Shown here in pieces: positions 45,731-54,853 of a stretch of DNA of 64,000 nt. A program made the position numbers and the translations under genes. The DNA is from Amycolatopsis sp. MtRt-6 (lineage in GTDB: Bacteria; Actinomycetota; Actinomycetes; Mycobacteriales; Pseudonocardiaceae), in NCBI RefSeq assembly GCF_017308975.1, contig NZ_JADWPD010000003.1:62001-126000 (forward strand). The letters are read 5' to 3'. Position 1 is the first letter of the stretch. The number at the start of each line of letters is the position of its first letter. Under the pieces are notes generated by a model. That model saw only the letters and a program-made list of their open reading frames with translations. It ran no database searches and was not told where the DNA came from.

Positions 45731-45975
45731 CTCGATTGTGCCGGAGACCCCCGACGCACACGTTCCGTCATCATGGAGGGCACCGCGCGATGACCGCGGA
45801 ACGTGACGTCCGCGGTGGTGAACAGCCGCAGAAACCGCCCGAACGGACCAACGGGACGTCCCTGCGGCCGCATCCCCTCGCCCTGGGCCACCATGGATTC
45901 GACGTTCTCACACCTGAATGTCACAAACCAGCGAGGATCAGCTACGAACCGGTCTCTTGACCGCGGTGCCGCCGA
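45731..45975. other. 245-base gap with one doubtful small reading frame
   Basis: The gap holds the AlkB promoter side and the 3' end of the alcohol dehydrogenase gene. A 56-residue frame from ATG 45790 to TGA 45960 on the plus strand has GGAGG 11 bases upstream, but shows no recognisable motif and a composition that could be chance. It remains unproven. Confidence 0.3.
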
Positions 45976-47034
45976 TCAGTCACGGAAAGTCACCACGGTG
46001 ACGCCCGCCTGCGCCGGCACGGGGTCGTTCATCGCGGCCAGCGCCGCCGGGACGTCGTCGAGCCCGATCCGCCTGCCGATCAGCGCGGCGAGGTCGATGC
46101 CCGCGGTCTCGACGACGCGCAGCAGCTCCGGGTACTCGTGGGCCTGGAGCCCGTGGATCCCGACCAGCTCCAGCTCGCCGCCGACGACCCGGTGCATCGG
46201 GATCGGCGCGAGGCCCTGCGCGGGCGGCATGAGCCCGGCTTGGACGTGCCGGCCGCGCTTGCGGAGGCTGCCGACCGACGCCGCGCAGGTCGACGGCGAG
46301 CCGAGGCAGTCGAGCGAGACGTGCGTGCCACCGCCGGTCAGCTCGCGCACGTGCGCGGCGACGGCTTCCGCGCCGTCGAACCCCGAAGAATCCACCGTGA
46401 CGGCGGCACCCGACTTCGCGGCGAGCCGCAGGGCCGCCGTCGAGACGTCAACGGCGACGACCTTCGCGCCGGCCGCGACGGCCAGCAGCACCGCGGAGAT
46501 CCCGACGCCACCGCAGCCGTACACCGAGACCCACTGGCCCGCGGTGACGCGCCCCTGCCGCAGCACCGCGCGGAACGCCGTCCCGAACCGGCAGCCGAGG
46601 GCGGCGGCCTCGGCTGCGCCGAGCGAGTCCGGCAACGCGACCAGGTTCGTCTCGGCGTGCTCGATGGCGACGCGCTCGGCGAACGACCCCCAGTGCGTGG
46701 CGCCCGGCTGGAACTCGCGGTCGCAGATCTGCTGGTCGCCGCGGGCGCACTGGGCGCACGTCCCGCAGGCGCAGACGAAGGGAACGGTGACGCGGGCGCC
46801 GAGCTCCCACCCGCGGACGCCCTCGCCGAGCGCGACGACCCGGCCGGCGAGCTCGTGCCCGGCGACGTGCGGCAGCGTGACGGCGGCGTCGTGCCCCTGC
46901 CAGGTGTGCCAGTCGCTGCGGCACACCCCGGTGGCGTCGACCTCGATCACCGCACCGCCCGGCGCGGCGACCGGCTCCGGCACGTCCCGCACGACGGGCG
47001 GGACGCAGAACTCCTCCATCACGACAGCTCGCAT
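45976..47034 (-). CDS. Zinc-dependent alcohol dehydrogenase
   Basis: A 352-residue medium-chain dehydrogenase with catalytic zinc ligands in GVCRSDWH and AGHE. The full structural-zinc cluster is C-GTC-AQC-ARGDQQI-C, and the NAD(P) motif GCGGVGISA is present. The set of ligands is complete, unlike the dehydrogenase at 6974. It oxidises alcohols or reduces aldehydes. Substrate unknown. It stands alone, upstream of and unrelated to AlkB. Confidence 0.94.
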   Translation of the reverse strand: MRAVVMEEFCVPPVVRDVPEPVAAPGGAVIEVDATGVCRSDWHTWQGHDAAVTLPHVAGHELAGRVVALGEGVRGWELGARVTVPFVCACGTCAQCARGDQQICDREFQPGATHWGSFAERVAIEHAETNLVALPDSLGAAEAAALGCRFGTAFRAVLRQGRVTAGQWVSVYGCGGVGISAVLLAVAAGAKVVAVDVSTAALRLAAKSGAAVTVDSSGFDGAEAVAAHVRELTGGGTHVSLDCLGSPSTCAASVGSLRKRGRHVQAGLMPPAQGLAPIPMHRVVGGELELVGIHGLQAHEYPELLRVVETAGIDLAALIGRRIGLDDVPAALAAMNDPVPAQAGVTVVTFRD

Positions 47035-47054
47035 GGCGCGAGCCTAGTTGTCGC

Positions 47055-47387
47055 TCAACTGAGCGCGTGGAACCTCGTTCTCACCCGCGGCGGACCGAGC
47101 AGTTTGCTGAGCGAGCCGTCAGGCACGTTCAGGATGTCCTCGAGATTCCGCAGGGCCTCCAACGATTCCGGCCGCTCGGGCCGGCACCGTCCTGATTGCC
47201 AGTGGCTGAGGGTGGCCAGGCTGACCGTGGTTCCCCTGCCGCGCAAGCGATAGCGGATCCGCTCGAGGCCGAGGCCGCGGGCCCGGATCGCCGCCCGCAG
47301 GGCCACGTCGAACGGTCCGGCCGCCAGCAGCCGGCTCAGCTCCGCCTGTTCCCCCCGGTCGATGGTGCGTGTTCGCTGACCGGTCAT
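47055..47387 (-). CDS. Helix-turn-helix regulator (XRE-like)
   Basis: A 110-residue protein from ATG 47387, in which a helix-turn-helix is visible around LERIRYRLRGRGTTVSLATLSHWQSGRCRPERPESLEALRNLE (shown here by position only as about residues 42-84). The SLATLSHW segment is the likely recognition helix. Actinomycetes encode many such small regulators. Its 3' neighbour on the same strand is the alcohol dehydrogenase, 20 bases away, so it may control or be cotranscribed with it. Confidence 0.78.
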   Translation of the reverse strand: MTGQRTRTIDRGEQAELSRLLAAGPFDVALRAAIRARGLGLERIRYRLRGRGTTVSLATLSHWQSGRCRPERPESLEALRNLEDILNVPDGSLSKLLGPPRVRTRFHALS

Positions 47388-47460
47388 CACAACGCTCCGA
47401 AGCACTCCCGTTTACAGAACATTGGAGCGTAGGCGCCGGTTCGCAAGATCGGAAGGGCCC

Positions 47461-48279
47461 TCACCCACCTGCCTTGCGCACCGCGCCGGCGATCGCGGCG
47501 AACGGTTCCGCGTAGCCGGAGTTGATCGTCACGTAGGAAATCCCCCACCGTTCCCGCCACCGGAGAAGGGTTTCCGCCGCCGCGCCGGGCTCCTCGGGCA
47601 GCACGGTCACGGCACCCCCGGCGACGAGTTCGGGCACGTCGACCTTGGCAAAGCGCGCGATCACGGGCGACGGTTCGCTGCCGACGGCCATCAGGTTCAG
47701 TCCGAGTTCGATCTCCGGCAGCCGCGGCCCGGCGAGCTCTCGGAATCGATCCACAATGGACTCGGCTGCGGCCTCGGTGGTCCGCGGCGGCCAGCTGAAG
47801 GTGATGGTGTCGGCTTCTTGCGCGGCGAGCGCCAGCATTTTCGGCCCACCGCCGGCGAGCACCAGCCGCGGCCGGTCCGGCTCGCGCTTGAGGTGCGTGA
47901 TGGTGGCGGCCATCCGTGTGATGCGCTCACCCGGTGCGGGGAACTCCCGGCCGAGCTGCTTCGCGTGGGCGTCCGCCCCGGGCCGCCCGACGCCGAGCCC
48001 GAGCTCGAACCGCCCGCGGGTCTGCCGGTGCAGGGTCTGCGCCTGCCAGCCGAGGGCTTCGGCGTCGCGGAAGGGGTCGGCGAGCACGAAGGTGCCGATC
48101 GTGAGGTCGATGGTGACCGCGGCGGCGGCCCCCAGCAGGACGAAGGGGTCGGCGGTGCCGACGGGATCGGTGACGAGCAAGGTGTCGAAGCCGAGCTCCT
48201 CGACCCGCTCGGCCTGGGCGGTCCAGGAGGTGAGGTCGGGCGAGTGGCCGGCGACGATACCGAAGCGGAAGGGTTTCAT
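47461..48279 (-). CDS. LLM-class F420-dependent oxidoreductase
   Basis: A 272-residue luciferase-like TIM-barrel enzyme. FRFGIVAGHSPDL at the N-terminus, GFDTLLVTDPVG, GRFELGLGVGRPGADAHA and LVLAGGGPKMLALAAQEADTI are typical of the F420-dependent branch. The ATG at 48279 fits the family start. The substrate is unknown. It sits behind an iron or manganese regulator gene on the same strand, without a clear functional link. Confidence 0.9.
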   Translation of the reverse strand: MKPFRFGIVAGHSPDLTSWTAQAERVEELGFDTLLVTDPVGTADPFVLLGAAAAVTIDLTIGTFVLADPFRDAEALGWQAQTLHRQTRGRFELGLGVGRPGADAHAKQLGREFPAPGERITRMAATITHLKREPDRPRLVLAGGGPKMLALAAQEADTITFSWPPRTTEAAAESIVDRFRELAGPRLPEIELGLNLMAVGSEPSPVIARFAKVDVPELVAGGAVTVLPEEPGAAAETLLRWRERWGISYVTINSGYAEPFAAIAGAVRKAGG

Positions 48280-48348
48280 GCGGCTGATGCTCGTGGGCGG
48301 CGGCCTGTCACCGCATCCGCTCCACGACGTCACTCGCGCGTACGTCGC

Positions 48349-49032
48349 TCAGCGCAGGGTGACCGACAGCGCCTGCGCGATCTCCTTGCCGATGGCGTGC
48401 GTGGCGGCGTCCGGCGGCGAGCCCACCTTCACCACCATCGGTCCCCCGAACGGCTGGCGCTCCACCACCTCGATGCGTTCGCCCAGGTTGATCGCGTGTT
48501 CCGTGAGGTACCGCAGCAGCTCCGGGTCGGTGTCCCAGACCCGGACGATCTCGCCCACCGCGCCCGGCGGGAGGTCGTCGAGGATGCGGACCGGCAGCTC
48601 CTCCACGCTGCCGTCGGGCGCCGGGATCGGGTCTCCGTGGGGGTCGCGGACCGGGTTGCCGAGCTTCGCCGCGATGCGCTCGACCAGCCTGTCGGACACC
48701 GCGTGCTCCAGTGCGTCCGCCTCCGCGTGGACCTCGTCCCACGTGTAGCCGAGCTCCGAAACCAGGTACGTCTCGATCAGCCGGTGGCGCCGGAGCACCG
48801 AACGGGCCAGCAGCCTGCCGTCGGCCGTCAGCTCGATGCCGCGGTACGGCGCGTGGGTGACCAGACCCAGCTGGGACAGCTTCGTGACCATCCCCGACGC
48901 CGAGGACGGGCTGACCTCCAGCCGGCCGGCGAGCGACGCGTTGGTGACCGCTTCACCCCGCTCGACCAGCCCGTAGATCACCCGGACGTAGTCCTCGACG
49001 GACGAGGACCTCCGGACCGAACCATCTCCCAT
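48349..49032 (-). CDS. DtxR/MntR-family metal-dependent repressor
   Basis: A 227-residue metalloregulator. The N-terminal winged helix (TNASLAGRLEVSPSSASGMVTKLSQLGL), the dimerisation and metal domain with RRHRLIETYLVSELGYTWDEVHAEADALEHAVSDRL (Glu and His ligands), and a C-terminal SH3/FeoA-like domain are present. The metal ligands resemble the MntR type in having no Cys at the primary site. It represses metal uptake when iron or manganese is bound. No transporter is adjacent. Confidence 0.93.
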   Translation of the reverse strand: MGDGSVRRSSSVEDYVRVIYGLVERGEAVTNASLAGRLEVSPSSASGMVTKLSQLGLVTHAPYRGIELTADGRLLARSVLRRHRLIETYLVSELGYTWDEVHAEADALEHAVSDRLVERIAAKLGNPVRDPHGDPIPAPDGSVEELPVRILDDLPPGAVGEIVRVWDTDPELLRYLTEHAINLGERIEVVERQPFGGPMVVKVGSPPDAATHAIGKEIAQALSVTLR

Positions 49033-49071
49033 ACCGCATACGATACGGGGCGGGTTCTTTCTCGTGAAAGT

Positions 49072-49512
49072 TCACGGCCGCCAGCGGTAGCGGATCCACC
49101 CCGGCACCGGCTCGGCGCCCAGCTGCGCGTAGAACGCCGAACCCTTTTCGTTGCCCTCCTGCATGTCCCACTCGACGCGGCCGGTCGTGCGGTTGCGCAG
49201 CTCGTCGAGCAGCTCGCCGCCGAGCCCGTGGCGGCGGTACGCCGGGCGGACGAACAGGTCGTCCAGCCAGATCCCCGGCCGGGCCTCCCACGTGGAGAAG
49301 TTCCAGTTGCAGAAGGCGAAGCCGGCCACCGTGCCGGGCTCGCCGGGCGGGGTCGCGATCAGCACCCACGCCTTCGGGTCCGGCCCGAAGAGGTGCCCGC
49401 TCATCTCGGCGCGGTCCAGCTTGAGGTCGTGGTTGTCCTCGTAGACGGCGTGCTCCTCGATGAGCGCGCAGATTTCCTCGATGTCTTCGAAGACGGCGTC
49501 GCGGACGGGCAT
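49072..49512 (-). CDS. GNAT-family N-acetyltransferase
   Basis: A 146-residue acetyltransferase. The IWLDDLFVRPAYRRHGLGGELLDEL block contains the acetyl-CoA loop R-x-x-G-L-G, and NEKGSAFYAQLGAEPVPGWIRYR is the usual C-terminal part. It resembles the diamine/aminoglycoside-type small GNATs. Substrate unknown. It lies upstream of the metalloregulator on the same strand. Confidence 0.92.
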   Translation of the reverse strand: MPVRDAVFEDIEEICALIEEHAVYEDNHDLKLDRAEMSGHLFGPDPKAWVLIATPPGEPGTVAGFAFCNWNFSTWEARPGIWLDDLFVRPAYRRHGLGGELLDELRNRTTGRVEWDMQEGNEKGSAFYAQLGAEPVPGWIRYRWRP

Positions 49513-49567
49513 CTCGCCTCCCGTTTTTGTCGGTGGTGGTCGTTACTGTCGGGCTCGGAGGTGGTCG

Positions 49568-49885
49568 ATGTCACCAGAGGAGAAGTTCGAGGACCTGGTC
49601 GACGAGTTCACCGGACGTCCGGGCATCACGCCACCCGGCACGACCGGCGGGTTCGGGCGCACGGCGCTGCGCGCGCACGGCCGGATTTTCGCGATGTTCG
49701 TCCGCGGCCAGCTCGTGCTCAAGCTGCCCAGGAGCCGGGTGGACGAACTGGTCGAGGGCAGCCACGGCGTGCGCTTCGACGCCAACAAGGGCACGCCGAT
49801 GAAGGAATGGCTGGCGCTGGACCCGGGGTCGCCACACCCCTGGGCCGCGCTGGCCGAGGAAGCACTCGAATTCGTGGGGAGGTGA
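49568..49885 (+). CDS. TfoX/YjbR-like small protein
   Basis: A 105-residue protein from the ATG at 49568. The GRIFAMFVRGQLVLKLPRSRVDEL segment and GTPMKEWLAL match the TfoX N-terminal / MmcQ-YjbR-like fold common in actinomycetes. The molecular role is not known. It ends 5 bases from the stop of the convergent amidohydrolase. Confidence 0.8.
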   Translation: MSPEEKFEDLVDEFTGRPGITPPGTTGGFGRTALRAHGRIFAMFVRGQLVLKLPRSRVDELVEGSHGVRFDANKGTPMKEWLALDPGSPHPWAALAEEALEFVGR

Positions 49886-49889
49886 GTCA

Positions 49890-51476
49890 TCAGGATTGGT
49901 AACGCAGTTCGCCGCCGACGGCGGTGCCTTGCACGGCGAGGTCGTCCAATGCGGACTCGTCCAGGGGCGAACCGGACAGCACGGCGAAGTCCGCGAGCTT
50001 CCCGGGTTCGAGCGTGCCCAGGTCACGCTCGGCGAAGGTCGCGTACGCCGAGCCGTACGTGTACGCGCGCAACGCCTGCTCCGGCGTCAACGCCTCTTCG
50101 GGTGCGAAGGGCGCGCCTGACGCCGTGCGCCGACGCACCATGTCGGCCAGCGCGAGCAGCGGCGCGCCGTTCACGACGGGCCGGTCCGAGGACGCGGGAA
50201 GCACGCAACCCGCGTCGAGGACGCTTCGCAGCCGGTAGCACCACGGCACGCGAGCTTCGCCGAGCGCGGTGCGCATGCCGTCGCCGAGCTCGTTGACGAA
50301 CCGGCCCTGCGGTGACGGGATGAGCCCGAGCGACGCGAGGCGGGTCAGCTCCGCGGGCCGGAGCACCGCGCAGTGCTCGATGCGGTGCCGGTGGTCCGTG
50401 CGCGGCGAAGCGGCCAACGCGGCTTCGTAGGCGTCGAGGACGACGGTGATCGCGCGGTCGCCGATCGCGTGCGTCGCGATCTGCCAGCCCGCTTCGTGGG
50501 CGCGGCGGATCGTGCGGGCCAGCTCGTCCTCGGGCACCTGGAAGTAGCCGCGGTTGCCCGGCTCGCCGTCGAACGGGTCGTGCATCGCGCAGGTGCGCCC
50601 GACCAGGGAGCCGTCGGCGAACAACTTCATCGGGCCGACGCGCAGCCACTCGTCGCCGAGGCCGGTGCGCAGGCCGAGGTCGAGACCGAAGCCGGCGTCG
50701 TCGGGCAGGTCGTGCAGCACGCTCGCGGCGACCATCACCGTGCTGCGCACGCGCAGCACGCCGCGGTCGCGCGCCTCCTGGTAGGCGGCCAGCTCCGCGG
50801 GTGTCTCGCCGACCAGGCCGCCGCCGATCCCGGCCTCCTGGACGCTGGTGATGCCCTCGGCCAGGTACTGCTCGGACGCCCGCGCGAGCCCGCGCACGAC
50901 CCGCTCGACGGGGGTCGGGTACGTCAGCGGCCGCAGCAGCAGCTGGGCCTGCTCGCGCAGCAGGCCGGTGGGCGAGCCGTCGTCGTCGAGCACGACGTCG
51001 CCGCCGACCGGGACGTGCGCCAGGTCGAGCCGGTCGAGCACGGCCGAGTTGACCACGGTCATGTGCCCGGACGTGTGCTTGAGCCGCACGAGCATGCCCG
51101 GCGCGGCGCGGTCGAGGCCGCGGCAGCCCGGGTGCCCGCCGGCGAGCTTGTTCTGGTCGTACCCGCTGCCGACCACCCAGCTCCCGGCCGGCAGCGTCGC
51201 GGCGCGCGCGGCGACGGCGTCGTAGACCTCCTCGACGCTGCGGCAGCCGCCGAGCGGGACGTCGTCGAGGCCCATGCCGAACCACGCCATGTGGTTGTGG
51301 GCGTCGTGGAAGCCGGGCACGACGAACCCGCCGGCCAGGTCGACGCGGGTGCGTGCGGAGAGCGAGCGGGCGTCGTCGCCGAGCGCGACCACGCGGCCGT
51401 GCAGGACGGCGAGTGCGCTGGTGACGCCCGTACCCGTCCACACCGTGGCGTTCTCGTAGACCGCATCGACCTTCAT
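49890..51476 (-). CDS. Amidohydrolase family protein (YtcJ-like)
   Basis: A 528-residue metal-dependent hydrolase. The first metal motif is GFHDAHNHM, with THAIGDRA and HRIEHCAVL supplying further His ligands and SSDRPV the late Asp. It belongs to the YtcJ/AtzC-like amidohydrolases that open amides or imidates. Substrate unknown. It is divergent from the enoyl-CoA hydratase operon with a 48-base gap carrying a perfect palindrome, so it may belong to the same regulon. Confidence 0.92.
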   Translation of the reverse strand: MKVDAVYENATVWTGTGVTSALAVLHGRVVALGDDARSLSARTRVDLAGGFVVPGFHDAHNHMAWFGMGLDDVPLGGCRSVEEVYDAVAARAATLPAGSWVVGSGYDQNKLAGGHPGCRGLDRAAPGMLVRLKHTSGHMTVVNSAVLDRLDLAHVPVGGDVVLDDDGSPTGLLREQAQLLLRPLTYPTPVERVVRGLARASEQYLAEGITSVQEAGIGGGLVGETPAELAAYQEARDRGVLRVRSTVMVAASVLHDLPDDAGFGLDLGLRTGLGDEWLRVGPMKLFADGSLVGRTCAMHDPFDGEPGNRGYFQVPEDELARTIRRAHEAGWQIATHAIGDRAITVVLDAYEAALAASPRTDHRHRIEHCAVLRPAELTRLASLGLIPSPQGRFVNELGDGMRTALGEARVPWCYRLRSVLDAGCVLPASSDRPVVNGAPLLALADMVRRRTASGAPFAPEEALTPEQALRAYTYGSAYATFAERDLGTLEPGKLADFAVLSGSPLDESALDDLAVQGTAVGGELRYQS

Positions 51477-51490
51477 GGTGTCCGAGGCTA

Positions 51491-51506
51491 TCGATCGATC
51501 GATCGA
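51491..51506. promoter_or_regulatory. Candidate TetR operator
   Basis: TCGATCGATCGATCGA is a perfect 16-base palindrome in the 48-base gap between divergent amidohydrolase and enoyl-CoA hydratase starts. The TetR gene at the end of the hydratase operon is the natural binder. Confidence 0.5.
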
Positions 51507-51524
51507 ACGTCTAGCATCGGCCTC

Positions 51525-52262
51525 ATGCCCACCGTGGACTTCGCCGTCGAGGACGGCATCGCGCACATCCGGCTGAACCGGCCCGAGCGGCTGAACGCGG
51601 TCGCCGCCGTCCTGGTCGACGACTTCCTCGCCGCCCTCGACGCGGCCGCGCGCAGCGACGCCCGCGTCGTCGTGCTGTCCGGGAACGGCCGGGCCTTCTG
51701 CGCCGGCCACGACCTCAAGGAACCCACCCCCGCGGGTGACTCGCGGGCGCGGCTGGACCGGCTCCAGGACGTCACGCGGCGGCTGCGCGGGCTGCGCCAG
51801 CCGGTGATCGCGGCGGTGCACGGCTACGCGATCGGCGCCGGCGCCGAGTTCGCGCTCGACTGCGACCTGATCCTGGCCGCCGAGGACGCCGTGTTCGCGT
51901 TCCCCGAGGTCTCGCTCGGGCTGAGCGTCACCGGCGCGGCGTCGCGGCTGCTCCCGCTGCTGGTCGGCCCGCTCAAGGCGAAGGAGCTCCTGCTGCTGGG
52001 CGAGCGCTTCGACGGCCGGAAGGCCGCCGAGCTGGGCATGGTCAACGCCGCCGTGCCCGCCGAGCAGCTCCAGGCCGAGGCTCTGAGCTGGGCGAAGCGG
52101 ATCGCCGAGCACCCGCCCGCGGCCGCGGCCATGGCGAAGCGCGTCCTGGACGCGAGCACCGACCTCGAACCCGCCCTCGAACTCGAGGTCAGCCACGCCC
52201 TGATCACCGAGCACTCGGCCGCCGTCGCCGCGTCCACCGAAGCCTTCCGGAGCCGGGCGTGA
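51525..52262 (+). CDS. Enoyl-CoA hydratase/isomerase
   Basis: A 245-residue crotonase-fold enzyme. The oxyanion-hole segments are AFCAGHDLKE and HGYAIGAGAEFAL, with the catalytic-region FPEVSLGLSVTGAAS. One of the two standard hydratase glutamates is present (PEVSLG), and the other site reads AGAEFALDCD, so hydratase or isomerase activity is possible. First gene of an operon with an acyl-CoA ligase and TetR. The stop overlaps the ligase start (GTGA). Confidence 0.92.
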   Translation: MPTVDFAVEDGIAHIRLNRPERLNAVAAVLVDDFLAALDAAARSDARVVVLSGNGRAFCAGHDLKEPTPAGDSRARLDRLQDVTRRLRGLRQPVIAAVHGYAIGAGAEFALDCDLILAAEDAVFAFPEVSLGLSVTGAASRLLPLLVGPLKAKELLLLGERFDGRKAAELGMVNAAVPAEQLQAEALSWAKRIAEHPPAAAAMAKRVLDASTDLEPALELEVSHALITEHSAAVAASTEAFRSRA

Positions 52263-53782
52263 CGCCGCTCGCCGAGATCGGCACCCTCGCGCAGCTCGTC
52301 ACGCGGGCCGCCGAGCTGTGGCCCGAGCGCACGGCGTGGGTGTTCGACCACCTGGACCAGGAATTCACCTTCGCCGAGGTCGACCGCGAAAGCTCACGGA
52401 TCGCCGCGGCCCTGGCCGAGCGCGGCATCGGCGCCGGCGACCGGGTCGCCGTCATGCTGCGCAACCAGCCGGAGTTCCCGCTGATCTGGCTCGCGCTGGC
52501 GAAGATCGGCGCGCAGCTGGTGCCGGTCAACACGAACTACCAGGAATTCGACGGCGCCCACGTCCTCCGGCATTCCGGCGCGAAACTGGCCGTCGCCGCG
52601 CCCGAGTTCACCGCCCTCCTCGAGCGGATCGGCCTCACCGAGGTCGTCACGCCGGACCGGCTCGACGCGGCGGGCGCGGCGCCGGAGTTCACCCCGGTGC
52701 CGGAGACGCCGGTGAACATCCAGTACACCTCCGGCACCACCGGCGCCCCCAAGGGCTGCGTCCTGCCGAACCGCTACTGGACGACCCTCGCGATCAGCCT
52801 GGCCACCGACTTCCCGGCCGTCGGCGAGGACGACGTCATCCTGACCGCGCAGCCGTTCCACTACATCGATCCACAGTGGAATGTCGCGCTGGGACTGGCC
52901 GGGGGCGCCACCCTCGTCGTGCTGGACCGCTTCCACCCCAGCATGTTCTGGGCGAAGGTGCGCGAGCACGGCGTCACCTGGTTCTACTGCCTCGGCCTGA
53001 TGCCGACGCTGCTGCTGCGCCAGGAACCGTCGGCCGCCGACCGGGAGCACCGCGTCCGCGCGATCTGCGCGTCCGCCATCCCGCACGAGCTGCACGCCGA
53101 GCTGGAGGCGCGCTGGGGCGTGCCGTGGTACGAGGCGTTCGGGATGACCGAAACCGGCGGCGACATCCGGATGACCGCCGCCGACCACGACGAGACCGTC
53201 GGCACCGGCTGCATCGGGCGGCCCAGCCGCGACCGCGAGGTGCTGATCGCCGGCGACGACGGGAAGCCGGTGCCGCGCGGGGAAACCGGGCAGCTGCTGA
53301 TCCGCGGGATCGGGCTGATGCACGGCTACCACGACGATCCGGACGCGACGGCGAAAGCGTTCGAGAACGGCTGGTTCCACACCGGTGACCTGGCCCGGAT
53401 GGACGCCGCCGGCCGCGTCTACTACGTCGGCCGGACGAAGGACATGATCCGCCGCAGCGGCGAGAACGTCTCCGCCGACGAAGTCGAGCGCGCCCTGCTG
53501 CTGCACCCGGCGGTACGGCTGGCGGCCGTCGTCGCGGTGCCCGACGAGCTGCGCGGCGAGGAGATCAAGGCGTACGTCGTGTGCGACGGCGACCGGCCGG
53601 ACCCGGCCGAGCTCGCCGCGTTCTGCGCCGGGAAACTGGCCTACTTCAAGGTTCCGCGGTTCTGGGCATTCGCCGACGCGCTGCCGATGACGCCGTCGGA
53701 GCGGGTGGCCAAGGGCGAGCTGCGGAAGGTCGCGGACCCCCGCGCCGGCTCCTGGGACGCCAAGGCGGAAGCATGGCTGTGA
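52259..53782 (+). CDS. AMP-forming acyl-CoA ligase
   Basis: A 507-residue adenylate-forming enzyme. P-loop YTSGTTGAPKG, A5-type AFGMTETGG, hinge block FHTGDLARMD and GRTKDMIRRSGENVSADEVE, and the late catalytic-lysine region PSERVAKGELRK are all present. It resembles CaiC/fatty-acid or aromatic acid CoA ligases. It activates a carboxylic acid that the hydratase then modifies. GTG start within the hydratase stop. Confidence 0.93.
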   Translation: MTPLAEIGTLAQLVTRAAELWPERTAWVFDHLDQEFTFAEVDRESSRIAAALAERGIGAGDRVAVMLRNQPEFPLIWLALAKIGAQLVPVNTNYQEFDGAHVLRHSGAKLAVAAPEFTALLERIGLTEVVTPDRLDAAGAAPEFTPVPETPVNIQYTSGTTGAPKGCVLPNRYWTTLAISLATDFPAVGEDDVILTAQPFHYIDPQWNVALGLAGGATLVVLDRFHPSMFWAKVREHGVTWFYCLGLMPTLLLRQEPSAADREHRVRAICASAIPHELHAELEARWGVPWYEAFGMTETGGDIRMTAADHDETVGTGCIGRPSRDREVLIAGDDGKPVPRGETGQLLIRGIGLMHGYHDDPDATAKAFENGWFHTGDLARMDAAGRVYYVGRTKDMIRRSGENVSADEVERALLLHPAVRLAAVVAVPDELRGEEIKAYVVCDGDRPDPAELAAFCAGKLAYFKVPRFWAFADALPMTPSERVAKGELRKVADPRAGSWDAKAEAWL

Positions 53783-54414
53783 GCAGCCGGGAGCGGGTGC
53801 GCGCGGCCGCGGTGAAGCTGTTCGCCACCAAGGGCTTCCACGGCACCGGCATCCGCGATCTGGCGCAGGAGGCGGAACTCTCCTCGGCCAGCCTGTACCA
53901 CTACATGGGCACCAAGGAGGATCTGCTCGCCGAGATCATGCACACCGCGCTGAACCGGCTGCTCGACGCCGCCCGCGAGGCGACCGCGGGCGGCGGCGAC
54001 CCGGTGCACCGGCTGCGCACGCTGGTCGCGCTGCACGTCCTCGCGCACGCCGTCGGCCCGGCGGAAACCCGGGTGGTGGACAACGAAGTCGACGTCCTGT
54101 CCCCGGCCGCGCGCGAGCCGGTGGTGGCCCTGCGGGACGCCTACGAACGGCTGTGGGCGGCCGCGATCGACGAAGGGGTGGCGGCCGGGGTGTTCCGTGT
54201 GGAGCACCCGGCGGTCACCAGGCTGGCGCTGCTCGAGATGTGCAGCGGGGTCGCGAGGTGGTATTCCCCACGTGGCCCGCTGGCGCTGGACGAGCTGGCC
54301 GAGCACTACGCGGAACTGGCGTCGAGGGCGCTGGGCTGCACGTCCGCACCGGGCGTCACCGACTTGCGGCGGTGCCGGGAAATCGTCGCGAAAGAGTGGG
54401 GAGTGTCCGTTTAG
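53773..54414 (+). CDS. TetR-family regulator
   Basis: A 213-residue regulator. The helix-turn-helix GIRDLAQEAELSSASLYHYMGTKEDLLAEIM is typical. The ligand domain is alpha-helical with LLEMCSGVARWYSPRG, as in TetR repressors of acyl-CoA genes. It overlaps the ligase gene by 10 bases, so it is the third gene of the operon and probably responds to the acyl-CoA made there. Confidence 0.94.
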   Translation: MAVSSRERVRAAAVKLFATKGFHGTGIRDLAQEAELSSASLYHYMGTKEDLLAEIMHTALNRLLDAAREATAGGGDPVHRLRTLVALHVLAHAVGPAETRVVDNEVDVLSPAAREPVVALRDAYERLWAAAIDEGVAAGVFRVEHPAVTRLALLEMCSGVARWYSPRGPLALDELAEHYAELASRALGCTSAPGVTDLRRCREIVAKEWGVSV

Positions 54415-54472
54415 CGGCGCTTTTACCTGTGTACGCCTTGCCCAGACGGCGTGCGTGGGGGACGCTCGAAGG

Positions 54473-54793
54473 GTGACTGAGGAAACGATCCAACTGGAAC
54501 TGGACGACTCGGGTCTCGCGCCGGGCCTCCCGGCGCCGGCACACCCCCGCGATCAGGTGCAGGATGTCCCCTATCGCCCCGTCGAGTTCCGTGACGACGA
54601 TCTCCCCGCGGCTCTGGAGCGCTGCGCCAAGTGGCTACGTCAGGCCCAGGAGTGGCTGGGCGAGCCGCTCGATGTCCTGGCCATCCACCTCGACTACGAC
54701 GACCGCAAGGGTTCGCCGTACTACGACGTGAAGCTCCTGTGCAACGAAGAGGACCTCGCGGGCGTCCCGATCGCCATCCGCAACAAGAAGTAA
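54473..54793 (+). CDS. Conserved actinobacterial hypothetical protein
   Basis: A 106-residue acidic soluble protein starting at GTG 54473. The N-terminal third is disordered and Pro-rich, the rest is compact with ALERCAKWLRQAQEWLG and HLDYDDRKGSPYYDVKLLCNEED. I recognise no functional family. Similar short proteins seem widespread in actinomycetes. It is followed by a stem-forming GC repeat near 54810-54835. Confidence 0.7.
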   Translation: MTEETIQLELDDSGLAPGLPAPAHPRDQVQDVPYRPVEFRDDDLPAALERCAKWLRQAQEWLGEPLDVLAIHLDYDDRKGSPYYDVKLLCNEEDLAGVPIAIRNKK

Positions 54794-54853
54794 GCCGCTC
54801 CAGCAGCCGTCGAGGCCGCCCCGAAGAGGCGGCCTCGACGGCTTCGTGCGTTC

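Noticed and set aside
45790..45960. A 56-codon frame as a small peptide gene
   Set aside because: No recognisable leader, core or partner genes and only a distant ribosome site; mentioned in the gap entry but not accepted.
52259..53782. Acyl-CoA ligase as the missing ligase of the PaaX aryl-CoA locus
   Set aside because: It is 30 kb away in its own operon with its own TetR regulator; no shared site was seen.
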